Shown: piece by piece, positions 52,496 through 61,791 of the stretch
Numbering within the stretch: position 1 is the stretch's first letter
Layout of the letters: the number at the start of each line of letters is the position of its first letter
Source of the DNA: MGML01 sp034416335
GTDB taxonomy: Bacteria; Chloroflexota; Dehalococcoidia; Dehalococcoidales; UBA2162
Assembly: GCA_034416335.1 (NCBI GenBank)
Contig: DAOULV010000017.1
Span: 6,932 to 70,931, forward strand
Reading direction: 5' to 3'
DNA: 64,000 bases
Translations under genes and position numbers: made by a program
Notes under the pieces: model-generated
What the model saw: only the letters and a program-made list of their open reading frames with translations
Databases searched by the model: none
Told to the model about the DNA's origin: nothing

Positions 52496-54583
52496 GTGGA
52501 TATTTTTATATCGGTTCCGCTTATTTGCGGTATTATCTACGGTACGCTGACGATAGTGGCCATACTCCGATTTTCGAGAGCACGGCTTGGATTCGCTTTG
52601 TACCTGTTCGCGGCGACAATGTGGAGCATAAGCTCGGCAATAGCCCATCTGGATATCAGCCATGAACAGACCTATTTCTGGGGAAAAATGATCGTAATGG
52701 CCGGTAATCCGATGATGATTTTTTACTACCAATTCGTGAGAAGCTTTACCAACAAGAAAATCAACTTCTGGACTTATTTCGGTTACGCGTTCGCGGTCGT
52801 GATAGGCATACTCAGTGCATCCGGCTTCGTTCTCCGCGACGCCTATTTCGTAGACGGACAACTGTATATGGAGTATATCCCTCACATAACCAACTTCTTT
52901 ATTGCGATTACCTTCGGATATATGCTCGCGGCGGGGTATACGCTTGTCAGGCATTACCGGTCCGCGATAGATGCCATTAACCGGAGAAGAACCACGTATC
53001 TTATTCTGGGAATGGTAGCTTTCGCGGTCTTCGGACTGACAAAGGCATATCCGCCTCTTTTCAAGTATCCTTTCGACTATATCGGCGGGGTTCTAAATGC
53101 TCTTCTTATCACCTATGCGATAGTCAAATACCAGTTGTTGAACATAAAAGTCGTGCTCCGTAAAGGTCTGGTGTATTCGGGTCTGACAATATTCCTCAGT
53201 ACAATATATTTGCTGTCTATTTATGCTATTCAGCTTTTCTTCCAGGACCGACTGGGTTATACGAGTCTTGCGCTTGTTATCGCCATTGCGCTTATGTCAG
53301 CCCTGTTATTCAGCCCCTTGCGGGATATGCTCCAGAAATGGATCGATAAGCTTTTTTACCATGATACCTATGACTACCGGCAGATGCTGCTGCATTTTTC
53401 GAACAAGATAAATAACGTACTCGACCTTAACGAACTTCAGCAAAGCGTACTGCATCCGATCGTGGATTCCATGCACGTAAAGAGGGCTGCTTTACTGTTC
53501 CCCGAAATGGGGACCGGTGACTATAAACTGCGTTTTGTTAATCAGTCCAATAATGTGGAACCTTTCTCCAGGCTTAAATTGTTGAGTGATAATCCTATCG
53601 TAACCTGGCTGAGTGAAAAGGGAGAAGTACTGAGGCGTAATTTAATTGACATAATACCTCAATTTAAAGGAATGTGGGAGATAGAAAAGAGGGCACTCGA
53701 TGCGCTCGGCGTCGAGCTTCTATGTCCTATAAGCAGCCAGGGTAGACTGATAGGAATTCTTGCACTGGGTGAAAAACAGTCCGGGACTTCATACACCGAT
53801 GATGAATCAGACCTCCTCAAGACGATGTCTAATGAAGCGGCAGTCGCTCTTGAAAACGCAAGAATGTTGGACAGCCTCAAGAGCCAGCAGTTACAGGTAG
53901 AACAACTGCTCGGTCAGGTAGTACTGGCACAGGAAGAAGAAAGAAACCGGATATCGATCGACCTTCACGACAGCGTTGCCCAGTGGCTGGTCGCCGTATC
54001 ATACGGAATCCAGTCCTTCAGACACGCGTTACCGGAGAAGGAAGTCGAAAAAGCCCGCAGTGAACTCAGCGATATGGAAGGCACGATTACCAAAAGTCTC
54101 AAGGAACTGCGCAGAGTGGTCGTCGGTTTGCGACCTCCCGCCCTGGATGAACTGGGGCTTACACATGCCATCAGACAAAGCCTGGATGAGCTGACGGCTG
54201 ATGGGACCGAATGCAAGTTCAATCAGACCGGAGAACCTGTTAGACTGCCGTCCAGTATCGAGATAGCCGTTTACCGGGTTGTCCAGGAGGCGTTGACCAA
54301 TATCAGGAAACATGCGGGCGCCACAGGTGTGACACTGAGTGTTGAATTCAGAACGGATTCTCTATTCGTAGAGATTCGCGATGACGGGCAGGGATTTAAC
54401 CTGGCGCAGACGCTTGACAGCGCTATATCCGTAGGTCACCTGGGTTTGCTCGGGATGAAACAGCGGGTTGAAATGCTCGGGGGTGATATGAATATCAGGA
54501 CGAGTGAAGGTATCGGTACAACGATAGTTTTTACCTTCCCCGTCCAGTCTCGCATAGAGGAGGAATCAGATGGAGGCGATTAA
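52496..54583 (+). CDS. Membrane sensor histidine kinase with N-terminal multi-helix region and GAF domain
   Basis: A 695-residue kinase starting at GTG behind AGGGGA. Residues 1-235 hold about seven or eight membrane helices of the 7TM histidine-kinase N-terminal type, with a further helix pair to about 280. A GAF domain covers about 300-460 (LLCPISSQGRLIGILALGEK). The dimerisation box RNRISIDLHDSVAQWL puts the phospho-His at 491. The ATPase has VVQEALTNIRKHA, IRDDGQGF and GLLGMKQRVEMLGG. It is the HisKA_3 type, overlapping its regulator by 14 bases. Confidence 0.93.
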   Translation: MDIFISVPLICGIIYGTLTIVAILRFSRARLGFALYLFAATMWSISSAIAHLDISHEQTYFWGKMIVMAGNPMMIFYYQFVRSFTNKKINFWTYFGYAFAVVIGILSASGFVLRDAYFVDGQLYMEYIPHITNFFIAITFGYMLAAGYTLVRHYRSAIDAINRRRTTYLILGMVAFAVFGLTKAYPPLFKYPFDYIGGVLNALLITYAIVKYQLLNIKVVLRKGLVYSGLTIFLSTIYLLSIYAIQLFFQDRLGYTSLALVIAIALMSALLFSPLRDMLQKWIDKLFYHDTYDYRQMLLHFSNKINNVLDLNELQQSVLHPIVDSMHVKRAALLFPEMGTGDYKLRFVNQSNNVEPFSRLKLLSDNPIVTWLSEKGEVLRRNLIDIIPQFKGMWEIEKRALDALGVELLCPISSQGRLIGILALGEKQSGTSYTDDESDLLKTMSNEAAVALENARMLDSLKSQQLQVEQLLGQVVLAQEEERNRISIDLHDSVAQWLVAVSYGIQSFRHALPEKEVEKARSELSDMEGTITKSLKELRRVVVGLRPPALDELGLTHAIRQSLDELTADGTECKFNQTGEPVRLPSSIEIAVYRVVQEALTNIRKHAGATGVTLSVEFRTDSLFVEIRDDGQGFNLAQTLDSAISVGHLGLLGMKQRVEMLGGDMNIRTSEGIGTTIVFTFPVQSRIEEESDGGD

Positions 54584-55202
54584 TATTTTACTGGTCGATG
54601 ACCATCAGGTTGTACGTGAAGGGCTCAGGCGGATGCTGGAACTTGAGAATGATCTCAACGTAGTTGGAGAAGCATCCGATGCCAATGAAGCATTACCGCA
54701 GGTGGAATCACTCTCACCTGAGATCGTACTGATGGATATCAAAATGGCCGGGGTAGACGGGATCGAGCTTACACGTCGACTCAGGCAGAAGCATCCGGAT
54801 ACCAACGTTATCATGCTTACACTGTATGATGAGTACCTGACACAGGCTATCGAAGCGGGTGCGGTAGGTTACCTTCTGAAAGACATAAAGCGTGAGGAAC
54901 TTGTCAGGGCGATACGGTCGGTACGCGAAGGACGTTCGCCGCTGGCGCTGTCTCTTACCCGCGACCATCTTAATGAATTAACATCTGCAGCCGACGGAAG
55001 ACGCAAATTTTCACTTTCTGACCGTGAATCTACCATTCTTCATCTCATAGCCGACGGAGTTACTACGGCAGAAATAGCCGAGCAGATGTTTCTAAGCCAG
55101 GCTTCGGTAAAGAGAAGTATAAGTCTTATATTCGAGAAACTGGGTGTAAGAAATCGCTCCGAAGCCGTATCGGAAGCTTACAAGAGAAAACTAATTAACT
55201 AA
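54570..55202 (+). CDS. NarL/LuxR response regulator, partner of the second kinase
   Basis: A 210-residue regulator whose start is within the kinase gene, behind GAGGAGG. The receiver keeps D10-D11, D56 (IVLMDIKMAGVDG) and K104. The helix-turn-helix at about 145-205 has LSDRESTILHLIADGVTTAEIA followed by SQASVKRSISLIFEKL; Ser-Gln-Ala is less usual than Ser-x-x-Thr in the recognition turn. Targets are unknown. Confidence 0.92.
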   Translation: MEAINILLVDDHQVVREGLRRMLELENDLNVVGEASDANEALPQVESLSPEIVLMDIKMAGVDGIELTRRLRQKHPDTNVIMLTLYDEYLTQAIEAGAVGYLLKDIKREELVRAIRSVREGRSPLALSLTRDHLNELTSAADGRRKFSLSDRESTILHLIADGVTTAEIAEQMFLSQASVKRSISLIFEKLGVRNRSEAVSEAYKRKLIN

Positions 55203-55415
55203 ATATGTACGAAAGCAGGACCGTGATTGTGCAATGAATAGACTCGTACACTCAAGGGTCATGAAAATGCTACTTTTTTCTTGTAGAGGTATCCTTTTAG
55301 TGCTTCCAAATCGGATAGCAGAGGATTATTATCAGTTCTGCGCACTATTTCGTATATGCGTAATTTATGCGTATGCAGGTGGATTATCTTAACTATATTG
55401 AAAGGAAATTCGGAA

Positions 55416-56276
55416 TTGGTTACTAAATCAAAATCTAAAGAGTGTATTCAGGTGTTACTGGTTGATGACCACCAGGTTGTACGCGATGGACTGCAGCATA
55501 TGCTTGAACAGGAAAAGGACATTGAAGTTATCGGTCAGGGAGCCGACAGCGAGGAAACGTTGAGACAGATTGAAAAACTTGAGCCAGATGTAGTCCTTAT
55601 GGATATTAAAATGCCCGGTGTCGATGGAATAGAGCTTGCCCGTCAGGTAAAGAGGAAATTCCCAGCCTGTAATATTATCATGCTTACTCTTTACGATCAG
55701 TATTTGATCCAGGCTATGGAAGCAGGTGCAAGCGGCTACCTTTTAAAGGATATAAAGTGCAGCGAGCTTGCCAGGGCGATAAGACAGGTTCACAAAGGAC
55801 GGATAGTAACCAGCGAGAGCATACGTGCCAAAATCAAGCAAGAATACAATGAAGAACACAGTAACGACGAAAAAAACGATATGAACGGCACGGTGGAAGA
55901 ATTACAGTTGATTATCCCGCCTCCTATCGAAGCAAATCAGTTAATGAGACTTTCGGGGAGGGTGGAACACGTACTGAGTTCAAGAGTGCTGCAGGTAATC
56001 GGAGCCTGGGAAGAAGGCACGATTATGACCATAGGTCTCAATAAAGCAGCGTTAATTACAGATATTATTCATACCTTCAGTGGCATCCCGGAGATTGAAA
56101 AGGTCAGCGAAGAACCACCGCTGTCAATAATAAGCCCCAAACTTCTCAAGAAAGCTGAATCGGTACCGAAGTCGAACAATAAGATCAGGAAGACAATCTT
56201 TCTGACACTTGAACGAAGTGGGGCGAAAGTCCGGGGAATCAGTTCATCCTCGGGTATGAGCCAAGCACCTTCATAA
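55416..56276 (+). CDS. Response regulator with a non-DNA-binding output domain shared with the pilus operon
   Basis: Start at TTG 55416 with GAAAGGA upstream; an earlier ATG at 55356 has no site. The 286-residue product has a receiver very like the regulator before it (LLVDDHQVVRDG, D63 in LMDIKMPGVDG, YLLKDIKCSEL). Instead of a LuxR helix-turn-helix, residues about 165-285 carry the same domain as the C-terminus of the protein at 49221-50147. It is thus likely a protein-interaction output that links signalling to the pilus machine (inference). Its last 38 bases overlap the end of pheA on the other strand. Confidence 0.8.
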   Translation: MVTKSKSKECIQVLLVDDHQVVRDGLQHMLEQEKDIEVIGQGADSEETLRQIEKLEPDVVLMDIKMPGVDGIELARQVKRKFPACNIIMLTLYDQYLIQAMEAGASGYLLKDIKCSELARAIRQVHKGRIVTSESIRAKIKQEYNEEHSNDEKNDMNGTVEELQLIIPPPIEANQLMRLSGRVEHVLSSRVLQVIGAWEEGTIMTIGLNKAALITDIIHTFSGIPEIEKVSEEPPLSIISPKLLKKAESVPKSNNKIRKTIFLTLERSGAKVRGISSSSGMSQAPS

Positions 56277-57306
56277 ACAGGGCGTTGTTTTCCAGTGCCT
56301 CCAGTGTTTTCCTGATACCTTCGTCATTACGGTGACCTTCGAAGTCCAGGTACATATTATAGTCCCAGGGTTTTTGCCTTGTAGGTCTGGACTCTATCTT
56401 GGTCATGTTTAAATTTCCCGCCGTTAATATTTTCAAGAACTCGAACAACGCTCCCGGCTTGTGTTTTACCGAGAAAACAATCGAAGTTTTATCTTTTCCC
56501 GAGGGCGGCGACGCCTGTTTTGACAGAATGAAAAATCGGGTATAGTTGTCCGGATTATCTTCTATTTCTCTTGCCAGTATCTGCATTCCATAGATTTCAG
56601 CGGCCCGGGCGCTGGCGATGGCGGCCCCGTCTTTTATTTCCTTTTCTTTGATCATTTTTACGCTGCCCGCAGTGTCGTACGTAGGTATAAGTTCACAATT
56701 CAGATGTTTCAGATATACCCGGCATTGCCCCAGGGCCTGGGGATGGGAATAAACTCTTTTTATCGATTCCAGACCGATCCCCGGATGAGCGATAAGGCAG
56801 TGTACGACACGCAGCTCCGTCTCCCCGCTTACATTCAGCTCCGAGTCCAGCAGCAGGTCATACGACTGCCCGACATTACCTTCGAGAGAATTCTCTATCG
56901 GTATGATACCGTTTTGTGCTTCATCGTTTTCGACGACTTTGAAAACGTCGTCGAGGTTTTCACACGGTTTAACCAGGACGGAAGAGCTGAAGTAATTAAA
57001 GGCGGCTTCTTCGCTGTAGGCTCCTGCTTCCCCCTGGAAAGCAACTATCGTACCCTCGACACTTTTTGCCATCGCCATTATCTGGCGGTATATTCTCGAT
57101 ATATCATCGGGATTGAGTCTTTCTTCACGGGCGATATCGGTGATATGCTGCAACACTACCTGCTCCCGGGCAGTGTCCTCTATCTGTTTACCCCGTTCTT
57201 TTTTGATTCCACCGATTTCCCCGGCTACCCTTATCCTCTCGGCTATGAGTCTTACGATTTTCTGATCGGCGTCATCTATTTTCTTTCTAAGCTCTTCAAG
57301 ACTCAT
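56239..57306 (-). CDS. pheA: Bifunctional chorismate mutase / prephenate dehydratase
   Basis: A 355-residue fusion. Residues 1-85 are an AroQ-type chorismate mutase (LRKKIDDADQKIVRLIAERI). Residues about 88-265 are the dehydratase (AFQGEAGAYSEEAAFNYF, GIIPIENSLEGNV, the NYTRFFIL Thr-Arg-Phe motif). An ACT domain ends the protein (SIVFSVKHKPGALFEFLKIL, then IESRP, the Phe-binding motif). It makes phenylpyruvate from chorismate, with Phe feedback likely through the ACT domain. It is the last gene of the aro operon and overlaps aroC by 4 bases. Confidence 0.96.
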   Translation of the reverse strand: MSLEELRKKIDDADQKIVRLIAERIRVAGEIGGIKKERGKQIEDTAREQVVLQHITDIAREERLNPDDISRIYRQIMAMAKSVEGTIVAFQGEAGAYSEEAAFNYFSSSVLVKPCENLDDVFKVVENDEAQNGIIPIENSLEGNVGQSYDLLLDSELNVSGETELRVVHCLIAHPGIGLESIKRVYSHPQALGQCRVYLKHLNCELIPTYDTAGSVKMIKEKEIKDGAAIASARAAEIYGMQILAREIEDNPDNYTRFFILSKQASPPSGKDKTSIVFSVKHKPGALFEFLKILTAGNLNMTKIESRPTRQKPWDYNMYLDFEGHRNDEGIRKTLEALENNALFMKVLGSYPRMN

Positions 57307-58391
57307 TTAATTACCTCCGGGATAATTCCTGCTCTTCTGGTAAAATCACACAGCGTAACAGCCATCATAGCTTCAACCACCGGCACGGCACGCGGAACGA
57401 TACAGGCATCATGCCTGCCGGTTACTTCTACAGTCGCGTCTTCCATATTGTCCAGATTTACGGTTTCCTGCTCCTTTGATATAGATGGGGTTGGTTTTAC
57501 TGCAACTCTGATAACAATCGGCATCCCGCTGGAGATACCGCCGAGGATACCGCCGGCATTATTTCCGTCTGTTATAATTTTCCCGTTTTCCATTCTGAAG
57601 GCGTCATTATTTTCAGAGCCTTTTTTCCCTGCTGAGACGAAACCCGAACCGAACTCCACTCCTTTAACCGCCGGAATGGCGAAAATCGCCTTTGCAAGCT
57701 CTCCTTCAAGGGTACCGAATACCGGCTCGCCGAGTCCTGCGGGAACATTCAACGCGATACCCTCTATAATTCCGCCGACACTGTCCCCTTCCGCCTGCGC
57801 CTGCTCTATTATCTTCATCATCTGTTCGGCAGCTTTTGCATCCGCACACCTGAGCACGTTATTTTCAGCGGATTTCTTTATTTCGGTATATTCTCCGGCA
57901 GCAGCCTTTATGCCGCCAATTTCCACCGTATGAGCGATTATTTCTATTCCGACGGATTTCAGGAGCTTTTTCGCCACGGCGCCGGCCATCACGTACCCGA
58001 CCGTAATCCTGCCCGAAGACCTGCCGCCGCCCCGGTAGTCATTATATCCGCCGTACTTGATGTAATTGGTATAATCGGCGTGGCCCGGCCTGGGTAACGA
58101 CCTGATTTTATCGTACGAGGAGGAATCGACGTCGGAATTCCAGACAAGCAGGCATATCGGGGCACCGATAGTGCGCCCTTCCCTTATTCCGGACAATATT
58201 TCTACTTTTTCAGGCTCTTTTCTGGCAGTAGAAATACCGCTCGCAGGTTTTCTCCTGTCGACTTCCTTCTGTATATCATTTTCGCTTATAACCAGACCGG
58301 CAGGGCAGCCGTCTATAACAACTCCGATACACCTGCCGTGACTTTCGCCAAAGCTGGTTATGGTGAACATCTTGCCGTAGCTATTTACCAT
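57303..58391 (-). CDS. aroC: Chorismate synthase
   Basis: A 362-residue protein converting 5-enolpyruvylshikimate-3-phosphate to chorismate with reduced FMN. Signatures: TSFGESHGRCIGVVIDGCPAG (N-terminal), the RPGHADYTNYIKYG region, DYRGGGRSSGRITVGYVMAGA near 125, and RHDACIVPRAVPVVEAMMA near the end. Length is normal. It overlaps aroA by 11 bases and pheA by 4, so translational coupling is likely. The SGRIT block is the family active-site region. Confidence 0.97.
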   Translation of the reverse strand: MVNSYGKMFTITSFGESHGRCIGVVIDGCPAGLVISENDIQKEVDRRKPASGISTARKEPEKVEILSGIREGRTIGAPICLLVWNSDVDSSSYDKIRSLPRPGHADYTNYIKYGGYNDYRGGGRSSGRITVGYVMAGAVAKKLLKSVGIEIIAHTVEIGGIKAAAGEYTEIKKSAENNVLRCADAKAAEQMMKIIEQAQAEGDSVGGIIEGIALNVPAGLGEPVFGTLEGELAKAIFAIPAVKGVEFGSGFVSAGKKGSENNDAFRMENGKIITDGNNAGGILGGISSGMPIVIRVAVKPTPSISKEQETVNLDNMEDATVEVTGRHDACIVPRAVPVVEAMMAVTLCDFTRRAGIIPEVIK

Positions 58392-59646
58392 ACGTCTTTA
58401 CCTCGCCGCCGACACTTCTCAGTATATCCCAGAATTCGGGAAATGTCTTTGATACACATTCGGCGTTTTCTATTTCAATTCCTCCGGTTTTCAGACCCAG
58501 CAGACTGAAAGCCATCGCAATCCGGTGGTCGTTATTCGAGTCTATTACCGCTCCTTTTATATCACCACCGGTAATAGTAAGTTTATCTCTTTCTTCGATT
58601 ATATCTATACCGATTTTTTCAAGTCCGGCTTTAACCGCCGAAACCCGGTTTGATTCCTTTATCCTGGCTCTCGAGATGCCGGTAAATTCGCTGGTTCCCT
58701 CGGCTGCCGCAGCCAGTACCGCCATTGTCGGCAGCAGGTCTATGCAGTCCGTCATGTCAACCTGCACGGCTGACAGCGGTGATTCTCTTACCGAAATACC
58801 ATTCTCTCCGATATTTACGGCTGCCCCCATATCTCTCAGTAAGTCCAGTATCACCCTGTCTCCCTGCAGGCTGTCCGGATTCAGGTTTTGCACTTCCAAC
58901 TGCCCGGTAAGCGCTCCCATTGCCAGCAGGTATGACGCCGAAGACCAGTCACCTTCTACCCCGTACTGTACCGGTCTGTATTCCTGGCGGACTGTCCGGT
59001 ATTCCTTCAAATCATCGGTATATTCAATATGGATTCCAAAAGACCTGAGGCATTCCAGCGTCATAAGTACATACGACTTCGATTCGAGGGGAGTTGTCAG
59101 TCTTACAGTCATACCTTCTTCCGCGAAAGGGGAAATAAAAAGCAGGGCCGAAACATACTGCGAGCTGATATTTCCGGGCAGTTCTGTTATTCCACCTTTG
59201 AAACTACCACCGTTAACTGTTATTGAAGAATCATCTTCATGGTGTAGACAATCTACCCCAAGCTGTTTCAATGACTCAATGAGCGGCTGTACCGGTCTTC
59301 TTGTCAGTGATGGTGCAGCAGTCAACCGGCACGTCCCGGGTATTACGGAGCACACCGCTGTCATAAACCGCTGTGTTGCGGCGGACTCGCGGCAATAGAG
59401 GTCCGCGTCCGGCTGATGCAAATAACCTCCGGAAACCAGCCACGAGTCTTTACGCTGCTCAACCCGTACCCCGAGTTTTTGCAGTACATCCTTACAGGCT
59501 TCGGTGTCATCGGAACCCAGCGGCCGGAGTATCTCACTCTCGCCTTTTGCCAGTGCAGCGCATATCAGCGTCCGGATGGTGTAACTTTTAGATGACGGGG
59601 CGGTAACGACGCCGTCTATGGTACTTTTAGATATCGAAGCCTTCAT
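58381..59646 (-). CDS. aroA: 3-phosphoshikimate 1-carboxyvinyltransferase (EPSP synthase)
   Basis: A 421-residue protein adding enolpyruvate to shikimate-3-phosphate. VTAPSSKSYTIRTLICAALA is the Lys-binding segment, though the usual His of SxSHR is Ile here. Later come RRPVQPLIESLKQLG and the YSGVEGDWSSASYLLAMGAL region (read as YGVEGDWSSASYL), then RIKESNRVSAVKAGLEKIG and NDHRIAMAFSLLGL near 380. The GTTMRLL block found in many AroA proteins is ATQRFMT here, so this is a diverged form. It overlaps aroK by 20 bases if the upstream frame is read to its stop. Confidence 0.94.
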   Translation of the reverse strand: MKASISKSTIDGVVTAPSSKSYTIRTLICAALAKGESEILRPLGSDDTEACKDVLQKLGVRVEQRKDSWLVSGGYLHQPDADLYCRESAATQRFMTAVCSVIPGTCRLTAAPSLTRRPVQPLIESLKQLGVDCLHHEDDSSITVNGGSFKGGITELPGNISSQYVSALLFISPFAEEGMTVRLTTPLESKSYVLMTLECLRSFGIHIEYTDDLKEYRTVRQEYRPVQYGVEGDWSSASYLLAMGALTGQLEVQNLNPDSLQGDRVILDLLRDMGAAVNIGENGISVRESPLSAVQVDMTDCIDLLPTMAVLAAAAEGTSEFTGISRARIKESNRVSAVKAGLEKIGIDIIEERDKLTITGGDIKGAVIDSNNDHRIAMAFSLLGLKTGGIEIENAECVSKTFPEFWDILRSVGGEVKTYGK

Positions 59647-60157
59647 ATTCCTTCAATTTTGCGATTACATTCTTTACGACAGCATCAACGCTGAGCCTGG
59701 ACGTATTAACTGTAATTTCAGCAGCCCGTTCGTAATACGGGCCCCTGTACTTAAGCATTTCCTTTATCGTTTTCAACTGGTCTTCGACTTCCAGCAGCGG
59801 TCTCTGTCCGGCTTCTCCCGAAACACGCTTGAGTATCGTCTTCGGTGATGCCGTGAGGTATACGATTACGGAACTTTCCTTCAGACGGTCGATGTTTATT
59901 TTGTTCAGGACTATTCCGCCGCCGCAGGCAATCACGCAGGACTTCTCTCCCGCGATTTTTTTAGCAGCGGCTATCTCCTGCTCTCTAAACCCGATTTCAC
60001 CTTCATTTTTAAAAACATCGGGTATACTCATACCGGCTTCCTGCTCGATAAACCAGTCCATCTCTATCAGGTTCATATCCAGCTTTTCAGCCAGAGCCTG
60101 GCCGACGATGGTCTTGCCCGTACCCATATAACCTATCAGTGCAATATTCGTTTTCAT
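59627..60157 (-). CDS. aroK: Shikimate kinase
   Basis: Start at ATG 60157 behind GAGGT; an upstream TTG at 60169 is weaker. The 176-residue kinase has the P-loop GYMGTGKT near 8-15, the shikimate-binding ENEGEIGFREQE segment (KNEGEIGFREQE here), CGGGIVL near 78 and the lid RPLLEV near 115. It phosphorylates shikimate with ATP. It lies 13 bases behind aroE and overlaps aroA. Confidence 0.95.
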   Translation of the reverse strand: MKTNIALIGYMGTGKTIVGQALAEKLDMNLIEMDWFIEQEAGMSIPDVFKNEGEIGFREQEIAAAKKIAGEKSCVIACGGGIVLNKINIDRLKESSVIVYLTASPKTILKRVSGEAGQRPLLEVEDQLKTIKEMLKYRGPYYERAAEITVNTSRLSVDAVVKNVIAKLKEYEGFDI

Positions 60158-60170
60158 GCTACCTCGCAAA

Positions 60171-61028
60171 CTACAGGAATTTGAGCGCCTGGCTCTTCAT
60201 CAGGTCGAACGGCGGTTTTTGTCCCGTCCATTTTTCAAACGCCAGGATACCCTGCCAGACCAGCATGTCTATCCCGCCGATGGTTGTCGCCCCGGCGGCT
60301 TCCGCGTCCTTCAGTAATTTTGTCTGGATGGGATTATATATTACGTCGTATACGGTCAGCCCTGATTTCATCAGTTCCGCCGGTGCCGGAGATTTGTCAT
60401 TGTTCGGACTCATACCGACGCTTGTGGCATTGACCAGTATCTCTGCCTTTTCCAGAACCCTGCCGAGATTGTCCCTTGTCAATTCCAGCGCTTCTACATC
60501 GATGTTGAATTCCTTTGAAATCATGGTGGCCAGGTTAACGGCCCAGTCCAGTTCTTCTATGCGGTTGAGAATAACGGGATAAGCCCCCCTGTCAGCCAAG
60601 ATAAAAGATACCGCCCTGGCGGCACCGCCGGCACCCATTATCGCTACATTCCTGTCCTTCGGTTCAACACCCTTTTCCAGCATTGCCTGAAGGAACCCGG
60701 TAGCATCGGTATTATAACCGGTCAGAATACCATCATTGTTGACTACGGTATTGACGGCACCTATCTTTTCAGCCAGCGGATCGAGTTTGTCCAGCAGGGG
60801 GATTACATTCACCTTGTGAGGAATTGTGACATTCCAGCCGGGCATCCCCAGTGATTTCATTCCCTTGATTGCACCGGCGAGTTCGTCCGGTTTTACCCCG
60901 AAGGCTACATAGATGCAGTCGAGTCCCAATTCATTGAAAGCCGCGTTATGCATTGCCGGCGACATTGTGTGTTCTATGGGGTCGCCGATTAATGCGCAGA
61001 CTTTTGTTTTGCCTGATATTTCCGTCAT
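60171..61028 (-). CDS. aroE: Shikimate dehydrogenase
   Basis: A 285-residue NADPH enzyme reducing 3-dehydroshikimate. Signatures: IGDPIEHTMSPAMHNAAF (substrate Ser and His), GWNVTIPHKVNVIPLLD with the catalytic Lys, GAVNTVV near 90, NTDATGF near 105, the nucleotide fold MGAGGAARAVSFIL near 130, and VYDVIYNPIQTKLLKDA near 235. It overlaps the methyltransferase by 4 bases. Confidence 0.96.
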   Translation of the reverse strand: MTEISGKTKVCALIGDPIEHTMSPAMHNAAFNELGLDCIYVAFGVKPDELAGAIKGMKSLGMPGWNVTIPHKVNVIPLLDKLDPLAEKIGAVNTVVNNDGILTGYNTDATGFLQAMLEKGVEPKDRNVAIMGAGGAARAVSFILADRGAYPVILNRIEELDWAVNLATMISKEFNIDVEALELTRDNLGRVLEKAEILVNATSVGMSPNNDKSPAPAELMKSGLTVYDVIYNPIQTKLLKDAEAAGATTIGGIDMLVWQGILAFEKWTGQKPPFDLMKSQALKFL

Positions 61029-61786
61029 TTAACTTTCCTGCCTTTTCTTTTTTCGATTATTGCCGCGTAATGCGAGTCTTCCGAATCGATATATCTGGAT
61101 ATTTGCCAGGCTGTGCCATTAAGTATGTCTTCCATCTCATCTTTCGAAACTATAAGGTAATCGAACCACGGGGTAGAGTATTTTCTATACCTCACCTTCA
61201 TTTTAATTTGACCGCTCATCCTGCCGTGATTTCGGTTGTACTCGTGGTAGCTTAAATTGTCCGGTTCTGTCGTTTGATACACGTCATTTGATGTCGCTAT
61301 AATCCTGGCGCTCTTCGATGTGATACCGGCCAGTTTTCTCAGTATTCGTCTGGCACCTTTATAGCTGCCGAATAACCCGAAGTTATTACCCAGCATCAAT
61401 ATCGAATCGAATATCCCCAGGTCCGGACTGATATCACCGATTGGCAGCAGGGCAGCATTTTTTACCCCTCTTTGTTTACAGACTTCTATAGCCAGCGGCG
61501 AGTTATCTATCCCTGTCACGTCGAGGCCCTTTTCCTGGATGTACAGACAATGTCTGCCGGCGCCGCACCCGATATCCAGCGTCCTGCCGCGGGCCAGCCT
61601 GATTGCTTTCTTTTCGATTAACGGCCAGTCTTTATATTCACTGAAATACAGCGCAGTCGAACCGGCGTCGTTTACGTAACCGTCATATCTCTCGGTTATT
61701 CCGGGTATCCGGCTATCGATGTATCCTTTATAGTAATCATACAGCAGGTGTCCGAAAGCGTCCTGATAATCTCTGAAAATTCCCAT
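61025..61786 (-). CDS. Class I SAM-dependent methyltransferase inside the aro operon
   Basis: A 253-residue protein. Motif I is TLDIGCGAGRHCLYIQEKG (near 92), then DVTGIDNSPLAIEVCKQRG and the motif IV region FDSILMLGNNFGLFGS. The substrate is unknown, and it is not a step of the shikimate pathway. It overlaps aroE by 4 bases and follows aroD by 5, so it is in the operon. The C-terminal half (MKVRYRKYSTPWFDYLIVSKDE) is unlike the common families known to me. Confidence 0.85.
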   Translation of the reverse strand: MGIFRDYQDAFGHLLYDYYKGYIDSRIPGITERYDGYVNDAGSTALYFSEYKDWPLIEKKAIRLARGRTLDIGCGAGRHCLYIQEKGLDVTGIDNSPLAIEVCKQRGVKNAALLPIGDISPDLGIFDSILMLGNNFGLFGSYKGARRILRKLAGITSKSARIIATSNDVYQTTEPDNLSYHEYNRNHGRMSGQIKMKVRYRKYSTPWFDYLIVSKDEMEDILNGTAWQISRYIDSEDSHYAAIIEKRKGRKVK

Positions 61787-61791
61787 TTTCT

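Noticed and set aside
56704..57933. 409-codon plus-strand frame across pheA and aroC
   Set aside because: It is antisense to two clearly conserved enzymes and its translation is low-complexity with no motif.
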